Positions 7,671 to 14,813 of a stretch of DNA of 29,224 nt are shown here, piece after piece. Source of the stretch: HIMB59 sp038124765 (lineage in GTDB: Bacteria; Pseudomonadota; Alphaproteobacteria; HIMB59); the NCBI GenBank assembly GCA_038124765.1, contig JAYPCO010000012.1:1-29224 (forward strand), read 5' to 3'. The position numbers and the translations under genes were made by a program. Position 1 is the stretch's first letter, and every line of letters begins with the position of its first letter. The notes below the pieces were generated by a model. That model was not told the DNA's origin, made no database searches, and was given only the letters and a program-made list of their open reading frames with translations.

Positions 7671-8859
7671 ATACTTCTTCTGACTTTATTTTTTCTTTAA
7701 TGGGTAGGTGTATCACTGCAGAAAATAGGGAGATAAGAATGGCTAATATCCATGCTATGTTTAATGAGCCATATAAATCGACAGCCAAACCGCCAATAAA
7801 AGATCCAAAGAATGCTCCTAATTGGTGTGAGACCATCACTATTCCAAAAAGAGTGGATAAATATCTTGTTCCAAACAAATTGGCGACAATGCCTGACGTA
7901 GGGGGCACTGTTGAAAGCCACAAAAGTCCAATGACACAACTAAAAGTAATAATGATGGTAGGACTGGTGGGAAGCACCATTAATAAGAAAATGACTATTG
8001 AACGGGTTGCATAAATAAAAGTAAGCACAAATCTCTTTTTAATTAATCCTGATACTTTGCCAGAAATGACTGTACCAATCATATTACAAAGACCAATCAA
8101 TGTCAGTCCCGTGGCTGCAACTGAGCCATCAATATTTTTCAAAGCAGTAAAAATAGGAAGGTATTGAGAAATTAAAGCCACATGAAAACCACAAACAAAA
8201 AAACCGAGTATTAAATATCGATAACTTTTATCTTGAAAGGCAGTCTTTATGACATCTTTGATTTTTCTTTTTGTAAATTCTTTTTTATTTGCAAGCTGAG
8301 GTTTGGGGATCAGAAAAATGAAAGCAAGAGGCAATGTAATTAAAAAACAGACTGATAAAATTTGAAACGATTTACTCCATCCAAACAAGCTTGTTAAATG
8401 ATGGTTTATAGGAGTAAGAATAAACATCCCTGAGGCTGCTAGAGATGTTAAAATACCCGTAACAAGACTTCTTGATTTATCATCCGGAAAATATTTTCCC
8501 ACACCCCCAATAATAACAGGAATAGAGGTGACGCCGGCAGCGATACCAAATACGACACCAAATGATAATGTAAAAAAAAGCGGTGAGGATGCTAGCGAAG
8601 CTAAAAAATAACCAATCGAAACTAAAAACATCCCTGCAAGCAGTGTTTTGACATATCCTTTTTGTTCCGCTATTGCCCCGGCTATGGGCGAAAAACTACC
8701 CCAAGCCAAATTTAAAAGACCAAATGTAAAACCAATCGATGTGGCTGACCACATCGTGGAAGATAAAATATCAGGATAAAAAACTCCTAAAGTCATCCTA
8801 GCGCCGTTATTGGAAGCCAATATTAGACCTGCGCTCAGAACTAACAGAACCTTAATCAC
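7663..8859 (-). CDS. Major facilitator superfamily transporter
   Basis: A 398-residue protein with twelve predicted helices. The loop GAIAEQKGYVKTLLAG between helices 2 and 3 matches MFS motif A (a G-x3-D/E-x-x-G-R/K-like pattern), and the second half begins after a basic central loop (NKKEFTKRKIKD). The YPDILSS and GFTFGLLNLAWGSFSP region resembles the OFA/monocarboxylate and NarK-like groups, so a small organic anion is a reasonable guess, not more. It is the first gene of the minus-strand run to 5020 and has its own ATG. The 72 bp upstream separate it from the divergent basic peptide gene. Confidence 0.85.
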   Translation of the reverse strand: MIKVLLVLSAGLILASNNGARMTLGVFYPDILSSTMWSATSIGFTFGLLNLAWGSFSPIAGAIAEQKGYVKTLLAGMFLVSIGYFLASLASSPLFFTLSFGVVFGIAAGVTSIPVIIGGVGKYFPDDKSRSLVTGILTSLAASGMFILTPINHHLTSLFGWSKSFQILSVCFLITLPLAFIFLIPKPQLANKKEFTKRKIKDVIKTAFQDKSYRYLILGFFVCGFHVALISQYLPIFTALKNIDGSVAATGLTLIGLCNMIGTVISGKVSGLIKKRFVLTFIYATRSIVIFLLMVLPTSPTIIITFSCVIGLLWLSTVPPTSGIVANLFGTRYLSTLFGIVMVSHQLGAFFGSFIGGLAVDLYGSLNIAWILAILISLFSAVIHLPIKEKIKSEEVFA

Positions 8860-8917
8860 TGAGTTAAATTACCTTCTTTCTTGTAAAAAAATATCTTTAT
8901 TTTTGATTTGAAAAATC

Positions 8918-8931
8918 TATTATACGCCCCC
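8918..8931 (+). promoter_or_regulatory. -10 box placing transcription start at the basic-peptide ATG
   Basis: TATTAT at 8918-8923 lies eight bases before the ATG at 8932, so RNA would start within about one or two bases of the codon. The intervening bases are C-rich and hold no Shine-Dalgarno sequence. No convincing -35 was found. Confidence 0.35.
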
Positions 8932-9015
8932 ATGGGTTATCCTAAAAAACATAGAGGCCGTCGTAAAATCGGTTCTCGAAAACGTCGTGCTAAAAGAAGA
9001 GCTAAAAAGAAATAG
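8932..9015 (+). CDS. 27-residue highly basic peptide (possible ribosome-associated miniprotein)
   Basis: This short frame encodes MGYPKKHRGRRKIGSRKR followed by RAKRRAKKK. About 17 of its 27 residues are Lys, Arg or His, and there are no acidic residues. Such a composition is typical of tiny ribosomal proteins (bTHX, bS22/AURKAIP1-COX24 domain, bL36-like) or RNA/DNA-binding tails, but I cannot match it to one of them. It has its own -10 box immediately upstream and lies between a minus-strand MFS gene and a convergent minus-strand gene whose stop lies 3 bp beyond its own. GC content is visibly higher than in the flanks because of CGT/CGA/GGC codons, which supports real coding selection. Confidence 0.6.
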   Translation: MGYPKKHRGRRKIGSRKRRAKRRAKKK

Positions 9016-9018
9016 TTT

Positions 9019-9453
9019 TTAAAGTAAATTTTCCTGCAAAGCTAAACTACTATCAAAAGCAATATCTCTACTAGTTTTAATACAACTAATTTTAATATCT
9101 ATACCCTTGTCAATCAAATCAACAAATTCATTTGTATAATCATCCGCTAAAACTAGACAGTCTTCCTTGGAGCTTGTTTTAATTTCTTTGATAATAGGTA
9201 CGCAGTTATTTAAATGCTCATTGAGCACACAAGAACTGACATTGAGTACGTAAGTCTCTTGAACTTTAGCTTCAGGTATAATTTTTAAATTGGAAAGCTT
9301 TTTAATCTCAATTTCATTTTGAAGAATAGGATCTTTACTTAAAGTAATTGTTTTTAAATCTTGGTTTTGTTGTAATTGATAAAAGTTAATGAATACCATT
9401 ACTCCGCCTAAAAGTAATAATAAGTATGCAAACCTTAGCTTTAAAAATTTCAT
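9019..9453 (-). CDS. Membrane-anchored protein of unknown function
   Basis: A 144-residue protein that I do not recognise. Residues 8-25 form one hydrophobic helix after a basic N-terminus (MKFLKLR), giving an N-in anchored or secreted protein. The remaining ~115 residues would be periplasmic. They contain four cysteines (VSSCVLNEHLNNCVP, KEDCLVL, KISCIKT) that could form two disulfides. It follows the TPR protein gene on the same strand with a 46-bp spacer containing a possible separate -10 box. Confidence 0.7.
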   Translation of the reverse strand: MKFLKLRFAYLLLLLGGVMVFINFYQLQQNQDLKTITLSKDPILQNEIEIKKLSNLKIIPEAKVQETYVLNVSSCVLNEHLNNCVPIIKEIKTSSKEDCLVLADDYTNEFVDLIDKGIDIKISCIKTSRDIAFDSSLALQENLL

Positions 9454-9499
9454 ATGGGAAAATTACAAAATTTAATAAAAAAATCTATATACGATTGTA

Positions 9500-9949
9500 C
9501 TAATTGTTTATAAGGGCGAATAATTCTTTATATTCCTCACTATTTTCGCCCGCGGCATTTTTCAACCGCTCCAGTAAATCCTTTGCCTGATCAACCTGAT
9601 TCACATCAACATACAATTCGCCTAAATATTCTAGGGCCCCAACGTGATTAGGGTCAAGAGTAAGAGCCTCTAAATAGTATTTTTCAGCTAATTCGTAATT
9701 GGGTTGTTGCTTTTTTCTATTTGCAAAACCCAGATAGTTTAAAACGTCTGATTTTGTGAACCCATCAGGTTTTTCATCTAATAATTCTGATAATAAACCT
9801 ATAGCCTTTTCATAATTCTTTTTTTTTATTAATTTTTCTGCCTTTAAATAATCACTACTTACATCAGACTTATTATTATCGCTGCTACTTCCTGCACCAA
9901 ACAGCGATGCACTTATACAAAGAAAAATAAAACTAAATAAAATTTTCAT
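9500..9949 (-). CDS. Exported TPR-repeat protein
   Basis: A 149-residue protein with a signal peptide (MKILFSFIFLCISASLFGA, with cleavage likely near FGA-G) followed by a short Ser/Asn/Asp linker and about three tetratricopeptide repeats. EKAIGLLSELLDEKPD, ELAEKYYLEALTLDPNHVGALEYLGELY and QAKDLLERLKNAAG show the W/L-G-Y-A-F-A-P spacing. It lacks a lipobox cysteine. It is presumably a periplasmic scaffold; similar small TPR proteins occur beside MsrB and envelope-maintenance genes. It is divergent from msrB with only 25 bp between start codons. A perfect TATAAT sits six bases before its ATG, predicting a leaderless message. Confidence 0.82.
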   Translation of the reverse strand: MKILFSFIFLCISASLFGAGSSSDNNKSDVSSDYLKAEKLIKKKNYEKAIGLLSELLDEKPDGFTKSDVLNYLGFANRKKQQPNYELAEKYYLEALTLDPNHVGALEYLGELYVDVNQVDQAKDLLERLKNAAGENSEEYKELFALINN

Positions 9950-9974
9950 CGTACAATTATATACTTAAAATCAT
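9950..9974. promoter_or_regulatory. Compact 25-bp divergent promoter with two -10 boxes, probably leaderless on both sides
   Basis: Only 25 bp separate the ATG of the TPR gene (9949, minus) and of msrB (9975, plus). On the minus strand TATAAT (9961 to 9956) is followed by six bases and then the ATG. On the plus strand TATACT (9960-9965) is followed by nine bases and the ATG. Neither side has a Shine-Dalgarno sequence. The two -10 boxes overlap by two bases, so only one RNA polymerase can open the site at a time. Confidence 0.5.
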
Positions 9975-10442
9975 ATGAACAGATTAAAAAGAAGGTCGTT
10001 TCTACAAATTTCATTAGGCGCTCTTTGTTTTTATCCTTATATTACAAGAGCAATGGATAAATTAAACCTAACAGATACCGAATGGCAGGAAAGACTGTCA
10101 GAAGAAGAGTATTACATCCTTCGTCAAGAGGGAACAGAAAGACCAGGTAGCAGTATTTTAAATAATGAAAAAAGAAAAGGTATATTTCAATGTGCCGGTT
10201 GTGAACTTCCCTTATTTACCTCAGAAATGAAATTTGACAGTGGCACTGGTTGGCCATCTTTTTTTGATTATTTACCAAATGCTTTAGGTTTTAAAACTGA
10301 TTTTAAATTAGTAATACCTAGAAAAGAATATCACTGTGCAAGATGCGGCGGTCACCATGGTCATGTATTTAAAGATGGACCTCAGCCTACAGGTCTTCGC
10401 TACTGCAACAACGGTATTGCTTTAAATTTTATTCCTGATTAA
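9975..10442 (+). CDS. msrB: Peptide-methionine (R)-S-oxide reductase MsrB, exported
   Basis: A 155-residue MsrB that reduces the R-epimer of methionine sulfoxide in proteins. Cys73/Cys76 (CAGC) and Cys121/Cys124 (CARC) are the structural zinc ligands. The catalytic Cys144 lies in RYCNNG, where most relatives have RYCINS. DSGTGWPSFF and GGHHGHVF are family hallmarks. The N-terminus KRRSFLQISLGALCFY resembles a twin-arginine signal, so the enzyme probably acts in the periplasm; CcdA elsewhere in the window could supply reducing power (inference). It is divergent from the TPR gene. The 3' end shares TTAA with bioY. Confidence 0.93.
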   Translation: MNRLKRRSFLQISLGALCFYPYITRAMDKLNLTDTEWQERLSEEEYYILRQEGTERPGSSILNNEKRKGIFQCAGCELPLFTSEMKFDSGTGWPSFFDYLPNALGFKTDFKLVIPRKEYHCARCGGHHGHVFKDGPQPTGLRYCNNGIALNFIPD

Positions 10443-10987
10443 TTTTTCTTGATTAAGCTATAGCTAACTAAAATTGCTAGCGCGATTTTTAACAACTCAC
10501 TATACATAAATGGATAAAAACCTGCGTTCACTGCTTTTTCAAAACCAATAAAACCAGCAAGGTGTGCGATACCACAAGTAAAAGTGATAATTGCTCCAAA
10601 CAATACAGCTAAAGATAGCTTGACTATACTCTTGTTAAATAAGTTTTTAGAAAAGTAAGCGATAAAAAACGACGATATAATCATTCCATATAAAAAGCCA
10701 AAAGTTGGGGACATAACATAACCAATACCCCCTCCCGCTGCAAAAATTGGTAGTCCTGCTAAACCTAAAAGAACATATGCTAGAGTAGAGAAGAAACCAA
10801 CCATACCCATGGAGGCAGCTATAAAATAAACAACAAAAGTTTGAAGAGTCATTGGCACTGGGTAAAATGGAATTGATACTTTACTGGAAACCGACAACAA
10901 AACTATTCCTAATAAAAAGAAGCCAGCTTTAGCTACATTACTAGAAGAATATTGACTTAAAATTGATGTGTTATTTTTATTTAGCAT
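10439..10987 (-). CDS. bioY: BioY biotin-transporter substrate-binding (S) component
   Basis: A 182-residue membrane protein with six hydrophobic segments. KVSIPFYPVPMTLQTFVVYF near the N-terminus and GLPIFAAGGGIGYVMSPTFGFLYG are the diagnostic BioY motifs. BioY binds biotin and, alone or with the ECF energy module (BioMN), imports it. No ECF ATPase or T-component gene is adjacent, so it is a solitary BioY. I place the start at ATG 10987 rather than the TTG two codons upstream. Biotin uptake suggests a biotin auxotroph, common in streamlined marine bacteria. Its stop shares four bases with msrB. Confidence 0.9.
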   Translation of the reverse strand: MLNKNNTSILSQYSSSNVAKAGFFLLGIVLLSVSSKVSIPFYPVPMTLQTFVVYFIAASMGMVGFFSTLAYVLLGLAGLPIFAAGGGIGYVMSPTFGFLYGMIISSFFIAYFSKNLFNKSIVKLSLAVLFGAIITFTCGIAHLAGFIGFEKAVNAGFYPFMYSELLKIALAILVSYSLIKKN

Positions 10988-11024
10988 ATTCAATTTTTAT
11001 AACTTTGGGCTAAATTTAGCAATA

Positions 11025-11984
11025 TTATAATTGTGCTTTTATTAAGTCCTTTAATTTTAATAAATCCTTATTAAAAAGTCTTATTCCTTCAGCTAGCTTA
11101 AAAGATGCCATTTGATTTTCATTTAGATGCCATCTAAATGAACTCTCGTTTACTTTTATTCTTTCTAGATCAGACTGAGTAGCGTTTGACTCCGATAATT
11201 TTAATTCTAACTCACCCTCTGTTTGGCTTAATTCCTCCAATAAATTAGGGCTGATGGTAAGCTTATCACAGCCTGCTAGGTTAACGATCTCCTCTTTATT
11301 TCTAAAGGATGCTGCCATCACAACTGTATTAAAATTAAATTTTTTAAAATAATTATAAATTTTTACGACACTTTCCACGCCAGGGTCGTTGGAGGCATCA
11401 TATTCTTTGTCAGTATTTGCTTTAAACCAATCCAAAATCCTTCCCACAAAAGGAGAGATTAAAAAAGCACCTGCTTCTGCACAAGCTACAGCTTGGGTTA
11501 AAGAAAAAATAAGCGTGCAGTTACAAGAAATTCCCTCGGCTTCTAATTTTCGAACTGCTTGAATTCCTTCCCAGGTACCCGCTACTTTAATGAGAACTCG
11601 ACTTTTATGGACTCCCGACTGTTCGTAGCTGTTAATAATTTGTTTGGCTTTCTCAACAGTTGCGTTGGTATCAAAGGATAAATCTGAATCTACTTCTGTA
11701 GACACATAACCAGGAACAATCTTGGTAAGCTCAATACCGAAAGCGATCGCTAACTGATCTGCAATATAATCAACTTGATCAGTTTGAGAGTTAAACTTTC
11801 TACTTTTAGAATTAGCGATAACATCAGTGACTAATTTTGTATATTTATTGGATTGAACCGCTTTAAAAATTAATGAGGGGTTAGTAGTACAGTCATCTGG
11901 GCTAAATTTTTTAATTGAATCGATATCTCCTGTATCAGCAACAACAGAGGATAACTTCTTTAAACTTTCTAATTGAGTGGTCAT
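11025..11984 (-). CDS. tal: Transaldolase
   Basis: A 319-residue class I transaldolase of the pentose phosphate pathway, moving a dihydroxyacetone unit between sedoheptulose-7-P and glyceraldehyde-3-P. VADTGDIDSIKKFSPDDCTTNPSL at the N-terminus is signature 1. The Schiff-base lysine is Lys133 in RVLIKVAGTWEGI (Lys132 in E. coli TalB). ACAEAGAFLISPFVGRILDWFK and AASFRN are further family motifs. The length matches the TalB subfamily. It is divergent from the phosphatase gene across 55 bp. There are 37 bp between its start-distal neighbour bioY (same strand, downstream) and its stop. Confidence 0.95.
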   Translation of the reverse strand: MTTQLESLKKLSSVVADTGDIDSIKKFSPDDCTTNPSLIFKAVQSNKYTKLVTDVIANSKSRKFNSQTDQVDYIADQLAIAFGIELTKIVPGYVSTEVDSDLSFDTNATVEKAKQIINSYEQSGVHKSRVLIKVAGTWEGIQAVRKLEAEGISCNCTLIFSLTQAVACAEAGAFLISPFVGRILDWFKANTDKEYDASNDPGVESVVKIYNYFKKFNFNTVVMAASFRNKEEIVNLAGCDKLTISPNLLEELSQTEGELELKLSESNATQSDLERIKVNESSFRWHLNENQMASFKLAEGIRLFNKDLLKLKDLIKAQL

Positions 11985-12039
11985 GGAATAAATAGTCTTT
12001 CTTAATACTCATTAAAGCTATATATTATTAACTTTCCTG

Positions 12040-12546
12040 ATGCAAAAAAAAATTATTATTTGTGGTCTTGCCGATATCCAAAACTGTGTTGATAAATTTC
12101 AACCAGATAAAATGCTTACAATCATTAACCAAAATTTTTCACCTGATACTCCGAAAGGAATGAATGAAACACGTCATTTAAAAATGTTAATTGATGATAT
12201 TTCAGAACCGAGAGAAGGTTTTATATTGCCCAAAAAACATCATGCGCAGGCATTACTAGATTTTACGAATGACTGGGATACAACAAAGCCTTTATTAGTG
12301 CATTGTCATATGGGCATTAGTCGTTCCACAGCTACTAGTTTAGGCGTTGCGGCAAAATTTGACCCAGATAATATTGAATTAATTATTGAAAATCTTAAAG
12401 AAATTGCACCCCACGCAAGTCCGAATAAATTAATGACAAAATACTATGATGAGATTTTAAACTTAAATGGGCGTTTATCAGGTTCTCTTCCTTTTTTTGA
12501 CCCAGAGCCCATTGAAGAAAGCAGAGTAGTTGAATTAATTTTTTAA
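12040..12546 (+). CDS. Dual-specificity/tyrosine-phosphatase-like protein
   Basis: A 168-residue protein with the cysteine-phosphatase P-loop VHCHMGISRSTA: nucleophile Cys89 and Arg95 form the HCX5R motif. Asp52/Asp53 in LIDDISEP is the likely general-acid loop. It is soluble and has no signal peptide. Similar stand-alone proteins are conserved in alphaproteobacteria, with a partly tyrosine-phosphatase or phosphoinositide-phosphatase annotation; the natural substrate is unknown. A TATTAT at 12023-12028 ends 11 bases before the ATG, and the TTTCCTG before the codon is not a ribosome site, so the message is nearly leaderless. The mini zinc protein follows 6 bp downstream. Confidence 0.82.
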   Translation: MQKKIIICGLADIQNCVDKFQPDKMLTIINQNFSPDTPKGMNETRHLKMLIDDISEPREGFILPKKHHAQALLDFTNDWDTTKPLLVHCHMGISRSTATSLGVAAKFDPDNIELIIENLKEIAPHASPNKLMTKYYDEILNLNGRLSGSLPFFDPEPIEESRVVELIF

Positions 12547-12552
12547 TTAATC

Positions 12553-12714
12553 ATGAGTGAAATTAAATGCGAGGTTTGTGAAAAAAAAATAGACAACCCG
12601 TTATATTGGGTGGATCCAAAATTCTATGATATTCCCAAAAAGGTATATTTATGCGGTGCAGAATGTTCGCTTAAATATTACGAAAAAATTAAAAAATTAT
12701 TTAAAAGCCAATAA
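12553..12714 (+). CDS. 53-residue zinc-ribbon-like miniprotein
   Basis: Starting at ATG 12553, the product is 53 residues with two cysteine pairs: Cys6-x2-Cys9 (KCEVCEKKI) and Cys34-x3-Cys38 (YLCGAECSLKYYEK). The layout resembles TRASH/MYM-type or 'CxxC...CxxxC' treble-clef zinc proteins, in which the second pair is followed by a short helix, here ending in a lysine-rich tail. It is 6 bp after the phosphatase stop and probably co-transcribed with it. I cannot name a function; a metal-binding or nucleic-acid-binding adaptor is the general expectation. Confidence 0.65.
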   Translation: MSEIKCEVCEKKIDNPLYWVDPKFYDIPKKVYLCGAECSLKYYEKIKKLFKSQ

Positions 12715-12768
12715 AATCAACGATTTAGCTATGCCAATATTGCACAGGTGACTTATACGATCAGCAAT

Positions 12769-12796
12769 TTGACATTCTAAAAAAAATTAGTATAAA
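12769..12796 (+). promoter_or_regulatory. Near-consensus sigma-70 promoter of a candidate small RNA
   Basis: TTGACA (12769-12774, 6/6) and TATAAA (12791-12796, 5/6) are separated by 16 bp of A-rich sequence. It is the best promoter match I see in the window. The predicted start is about 12803, only a few bases before a strong hairpin ending in a T run. Confidence 0.65.
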
Positions 12797-12802
12797 ACAC
12801 AC

Positions 12803-12865
12803 ATCTTAAAACTAGCTCCAACCTTATTCCTATCCTTACTTATATTCCTCCGGGGCTAGTTTTTT
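12803..12865 (+). ncRNA. Candidate ~63-nt small RNA with pyrimidine-rich, anti-Shine-Dalgarno loop
   Basis: The transcript predicted from the consensus promoter would consist almost wholly of one hairpin. Arms 12808-12819 and 12852-12863 form 12 pairs (one G-U), including ACTAGCTCC with GGGGCTAGT, and a six-T run ends at 12865. The 32-nt loop (12820-12851) is nearly all pyrimidine and A, with CCT repeated (CCTTAT, CCTATCC, CCTTAC, CCTCC) and no G at all. The unpaired CCTCC is an anti-Shine-Dalgarno sequence, as in the alphaproteobacterial CcsR/'cuckoo' and suhB-like sRNAs. A trans-acting translation repressor is the inference. An attenuator of the exonuclease gene downstream is the alternative. 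Confidence 0.55.
12808..12865 (+). terminator. Rho-independent terminator formed by the small-RNA hairpin
   Basis: A 12-bp stem is followed by T6 (12860-12865). The 32-nt loop is much longer than the usual 3-8 nt, so this element is more than a terminator. It would also end read-through from the phosphatase/zinc-protein genes upstream. Confidence 0.55.
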
Positions 12866-12920
12866 GCACCTTCCCCAACTTTATCTATTCAAAGACTAAA
12901 AAGTTTTATAACTTTTCATA

Positions 12921-14348
12921 ATGAGCGATCAGTTTATTTTTTGGGATTTAGAAACTACTGGACGCAATGATAAGTTTAATCAAATCACTCAAGTGGGTGC
13001 TGTACTAACTGATCAAAACTTTGAAGTAAAAGATAAATTTGAAATTCATTGTAAATTGCGCGAAGGCAAATGGTTTGAGCCAGGGGCTTTGATTACGACG
13101 GGCATGGACCCCATCAATTTATTTCAAAATAATTACCCTAACTACTACGAAGCCAGTGCCCAAATTTATGAAACTTTCCAACAGTGGGCTTCTCCTTCTG
13201 CAATTTTTATTGGTTTTAACAATGTTAATTTTGATGAACCCTTCTTGCGACAAGCGTTTTATCAAAATTTAATGCCTGAAATTTATATGACAGTCACTAA
13301 TAACAATACCCGAATGGATGTTTTTGAAATATTAAGATTGGTTTCTGTTTATAGCCCGGAGCATATTAAATTTAATACCGATGAACAGGGATATCCCATA
13401 TTAAAACTCGAAGAGATATTTAAATTAAACAATATCACTATCTCCTATGAGGCAGGACCACACGATGCAGTGTTTGATAGTCTTGTAACACTTGAGTTAA
13501 ATAAAATTTTATCTATCCGCTGTCCCAAGATTTGGCAAGCTTGTTATGAATTTCGCAACAGAGAAACGCCAAAAAAATTTATGTTGGATAACAGTGTTTT
13601 TACCAATACTACTTTTTGGGGAAGAAGACCCACCATTAAAGCGCAAACTTTAATTGGGGGAATTCCTGGTAAAAACCATCACTATTTAGTTTACAATCTG
13701 ATGCACGACCCGAAGGACTTACTCTCCTTGGACGACAAGGAGTTAAATAAAAGAATGAATGATGGGGTAAAAAGAATTTGTGAGGGTTTTGATGGTTCAA
13801 AATCTAAGACTTTACTCAATGAAAGCTATTGCTTTAAAGATACCCAATTTGCGGAGATAGGCATTGATGAACTGAGAAAAAGAGCAAACTTTATAAAAAA
13901 TAATGAAGAGTTATGCTCCAGACTGATTCAATTGCATTTGGAAAACCAAAAAGCATGGCCAGACCCCTTTAATATTGAGGATAGAATTTTTGATGGCTTC
14001 CCCTCTCCTCAAGATAAGAAGTTAATGTTAGAATTTCACACTTCTCCCAATAGTAAAAAATACGAAGTTTCTCAAAATTTTAAAGATGACCGTTATAAAG
14101 AAATTGCTATCCGAATTTTGTATGAAATAGCACCCCAAACCTTACCTGAAATAGAAAAACGTAATTATGAGTTAGAAATAAGAGAGCGTTTTAATGACGA
14201 TGATAAAGCCAAATGGAATTCTAAAAATAGGATACTAGCAAGCCTAGAAACCGATATTGAAAAAATGATCGACGATGAATCTCAAAAATTACAATTTAAA
14301 CAAAGAGTTATAACTTTTTTAAATAATGAGTCTGCTAAGTGGGGATAA
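12921..14348 (+). CDS. sbcB: Exodeoxyribonuclease I
   Basis: A 475-residue single-strand-specific 3'-5' DNA exonuclease, the same length as E. coli ExoI. The DEDDh residues are Asp9 and Glu11 in WDLETTG, Asp105 in NVNFDEPFLR, His181 and Asp186 in PHDAVFDSL; the last two numbers coincide with E. coli ExoI. The SH3-like and C-terminal helical domains follow (residues ~200-475). It acts in recombination and mismatch repair. Upstream, AAAAGTT/AACTTTT (12899-12905, 12910-12916) forms a small inverted repeat overlapping a TATAAC box eight bases before the ATG. There is no Shine-Dalgarno sequence, so the message may be leaderless. Confidence 0.94.
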   Translation: MSDQFIFWDLETTGRNDKFNQITQVGAVLTDQNFEVKDKFEIHCKLREGKWFEPGALITTGMDPINLFQNNYPNYYEASAQIYETFQQWASPSAIFIGFNNVNFDEPFLRQAFYQNLMPEIYMTVTNNNTRMDVFEILRLVSVYSPEHIKFNTDEQGYPILKLEEIFKLNNITISYEAGPHDAVFDSLVTLELNKILSIRCPKIWQACYEFRNRETPKKFMLDNSVFTNTTFWGRRPTIKAQTLIGGIPGKNHHYLVYNLMHDPKDLLSLDDKELNKRMNDGVKRICEGFDGSKSKTLLNESYCFKDTQFAEIGIDELRKRANFIKNNEELCSRLIQLHLENQKAWPDPFNIEDRIFDGFPSPQDKKLMLEFHTSPNSKKYEVSQNFKDDRYKEIAIRILYEIAPQTLPEIEKRNYELEIRERFNDDDKAKWNSKNRILASLETDIEKMIDDESQKLQFKQRVITFLNNESAKWG

Positions 14349-14350
14349 AT

Positions 14351-14773
14351 TTACCTTCTAAAATTTAGCGACGTATTCAAAGTGTAGTTCCAAATACCAA
14401 GAACAATAGCAAATAATGGTCTAACCAATAAATAATAGTATCCGAGTACTTCGACAAAATAGTACATCACAATCGAAACCATTCCGCTGCCAGATAAGGC
14501 TATAATCAAAAAATAAAAATAACCTTTATAGTTCGAACGAATAGAATTTTTGTAGACAAATACTCTTAATAATAAGTAGTCAAGAGTGATCGCAATAAAG
14601 TACGTACAGCCAGCTAAAATAAAAACCTTAATAGAGGTAAGGTTTTTAAGCAAAGTTAACAGGGTCATATCCAATGCGAATGTAGAAGCACTAACAGCAA
14701 AATAGCCTAGGCTTTTTTTTAAGTTGAAAATTAGGTAAATAGTTTTTTTTACCCAAAACGAATTTATTTTCAT
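14351..14773 (-). CDS. GtrA-family membrane protein
   Basis: A 140-residue protein with four hydrophobic helices. GYFAVSASTFALDMTLLTLL at the start and the RPLFAIVLGIWNYTLNTSLNFRR ending are characteristic of GtrA proteins, thought to flip undecaprenyl-linked sugars in cell-surface polysaccharide synthesis. It lies 40 bp downstream of rmlA on the same strand, consistent with a surface-sugar role. The stop is two bases from that of sbcB, which converges from the other side. Confidence 0.83.
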   Translation of the reverse strand: MKINSFWVKKTIYLIFNLKKSLGYFAVSASTFALDMTLLTLLKNLTSIKVFILAGCTYFIAITLDYLLLRVFVYKNSIRSNYKGYFYFLIIALSGSGMVSIVMYYFVEVLGYYYLLVRPLFAIVLGIWNYTLNTSLNFRR

Positions 14774-14813
14774 TTAATAAAATAATAACTTTTTAAAAAA
14801 GATAAGAAATAAA

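Noticed and set aside
7700..8014. Plus-strand frame of 104 codons inside the MFS gene
   Set aside because: It lies entirely antisense to a clear transporter gene, has a low-complexity composition, and shows no motif.
12808..12865. CsrA-sponge RNA read from the opposite strand (repeated GGA)
   Set aside because: The minus strand would show several GGA motifs, but the promoter and the T run both orient the transcript on the plus strand.
12899..12916. Small inverted repeat AAAAGTT/AACTTTT before sbcB as a terminator or operator
   Set aside because: The stem is seven pairs, almost all A-T, and overlaps a -10 box; in AT-rich DNA this is expected by chance, so I mention it only in the gene entry.
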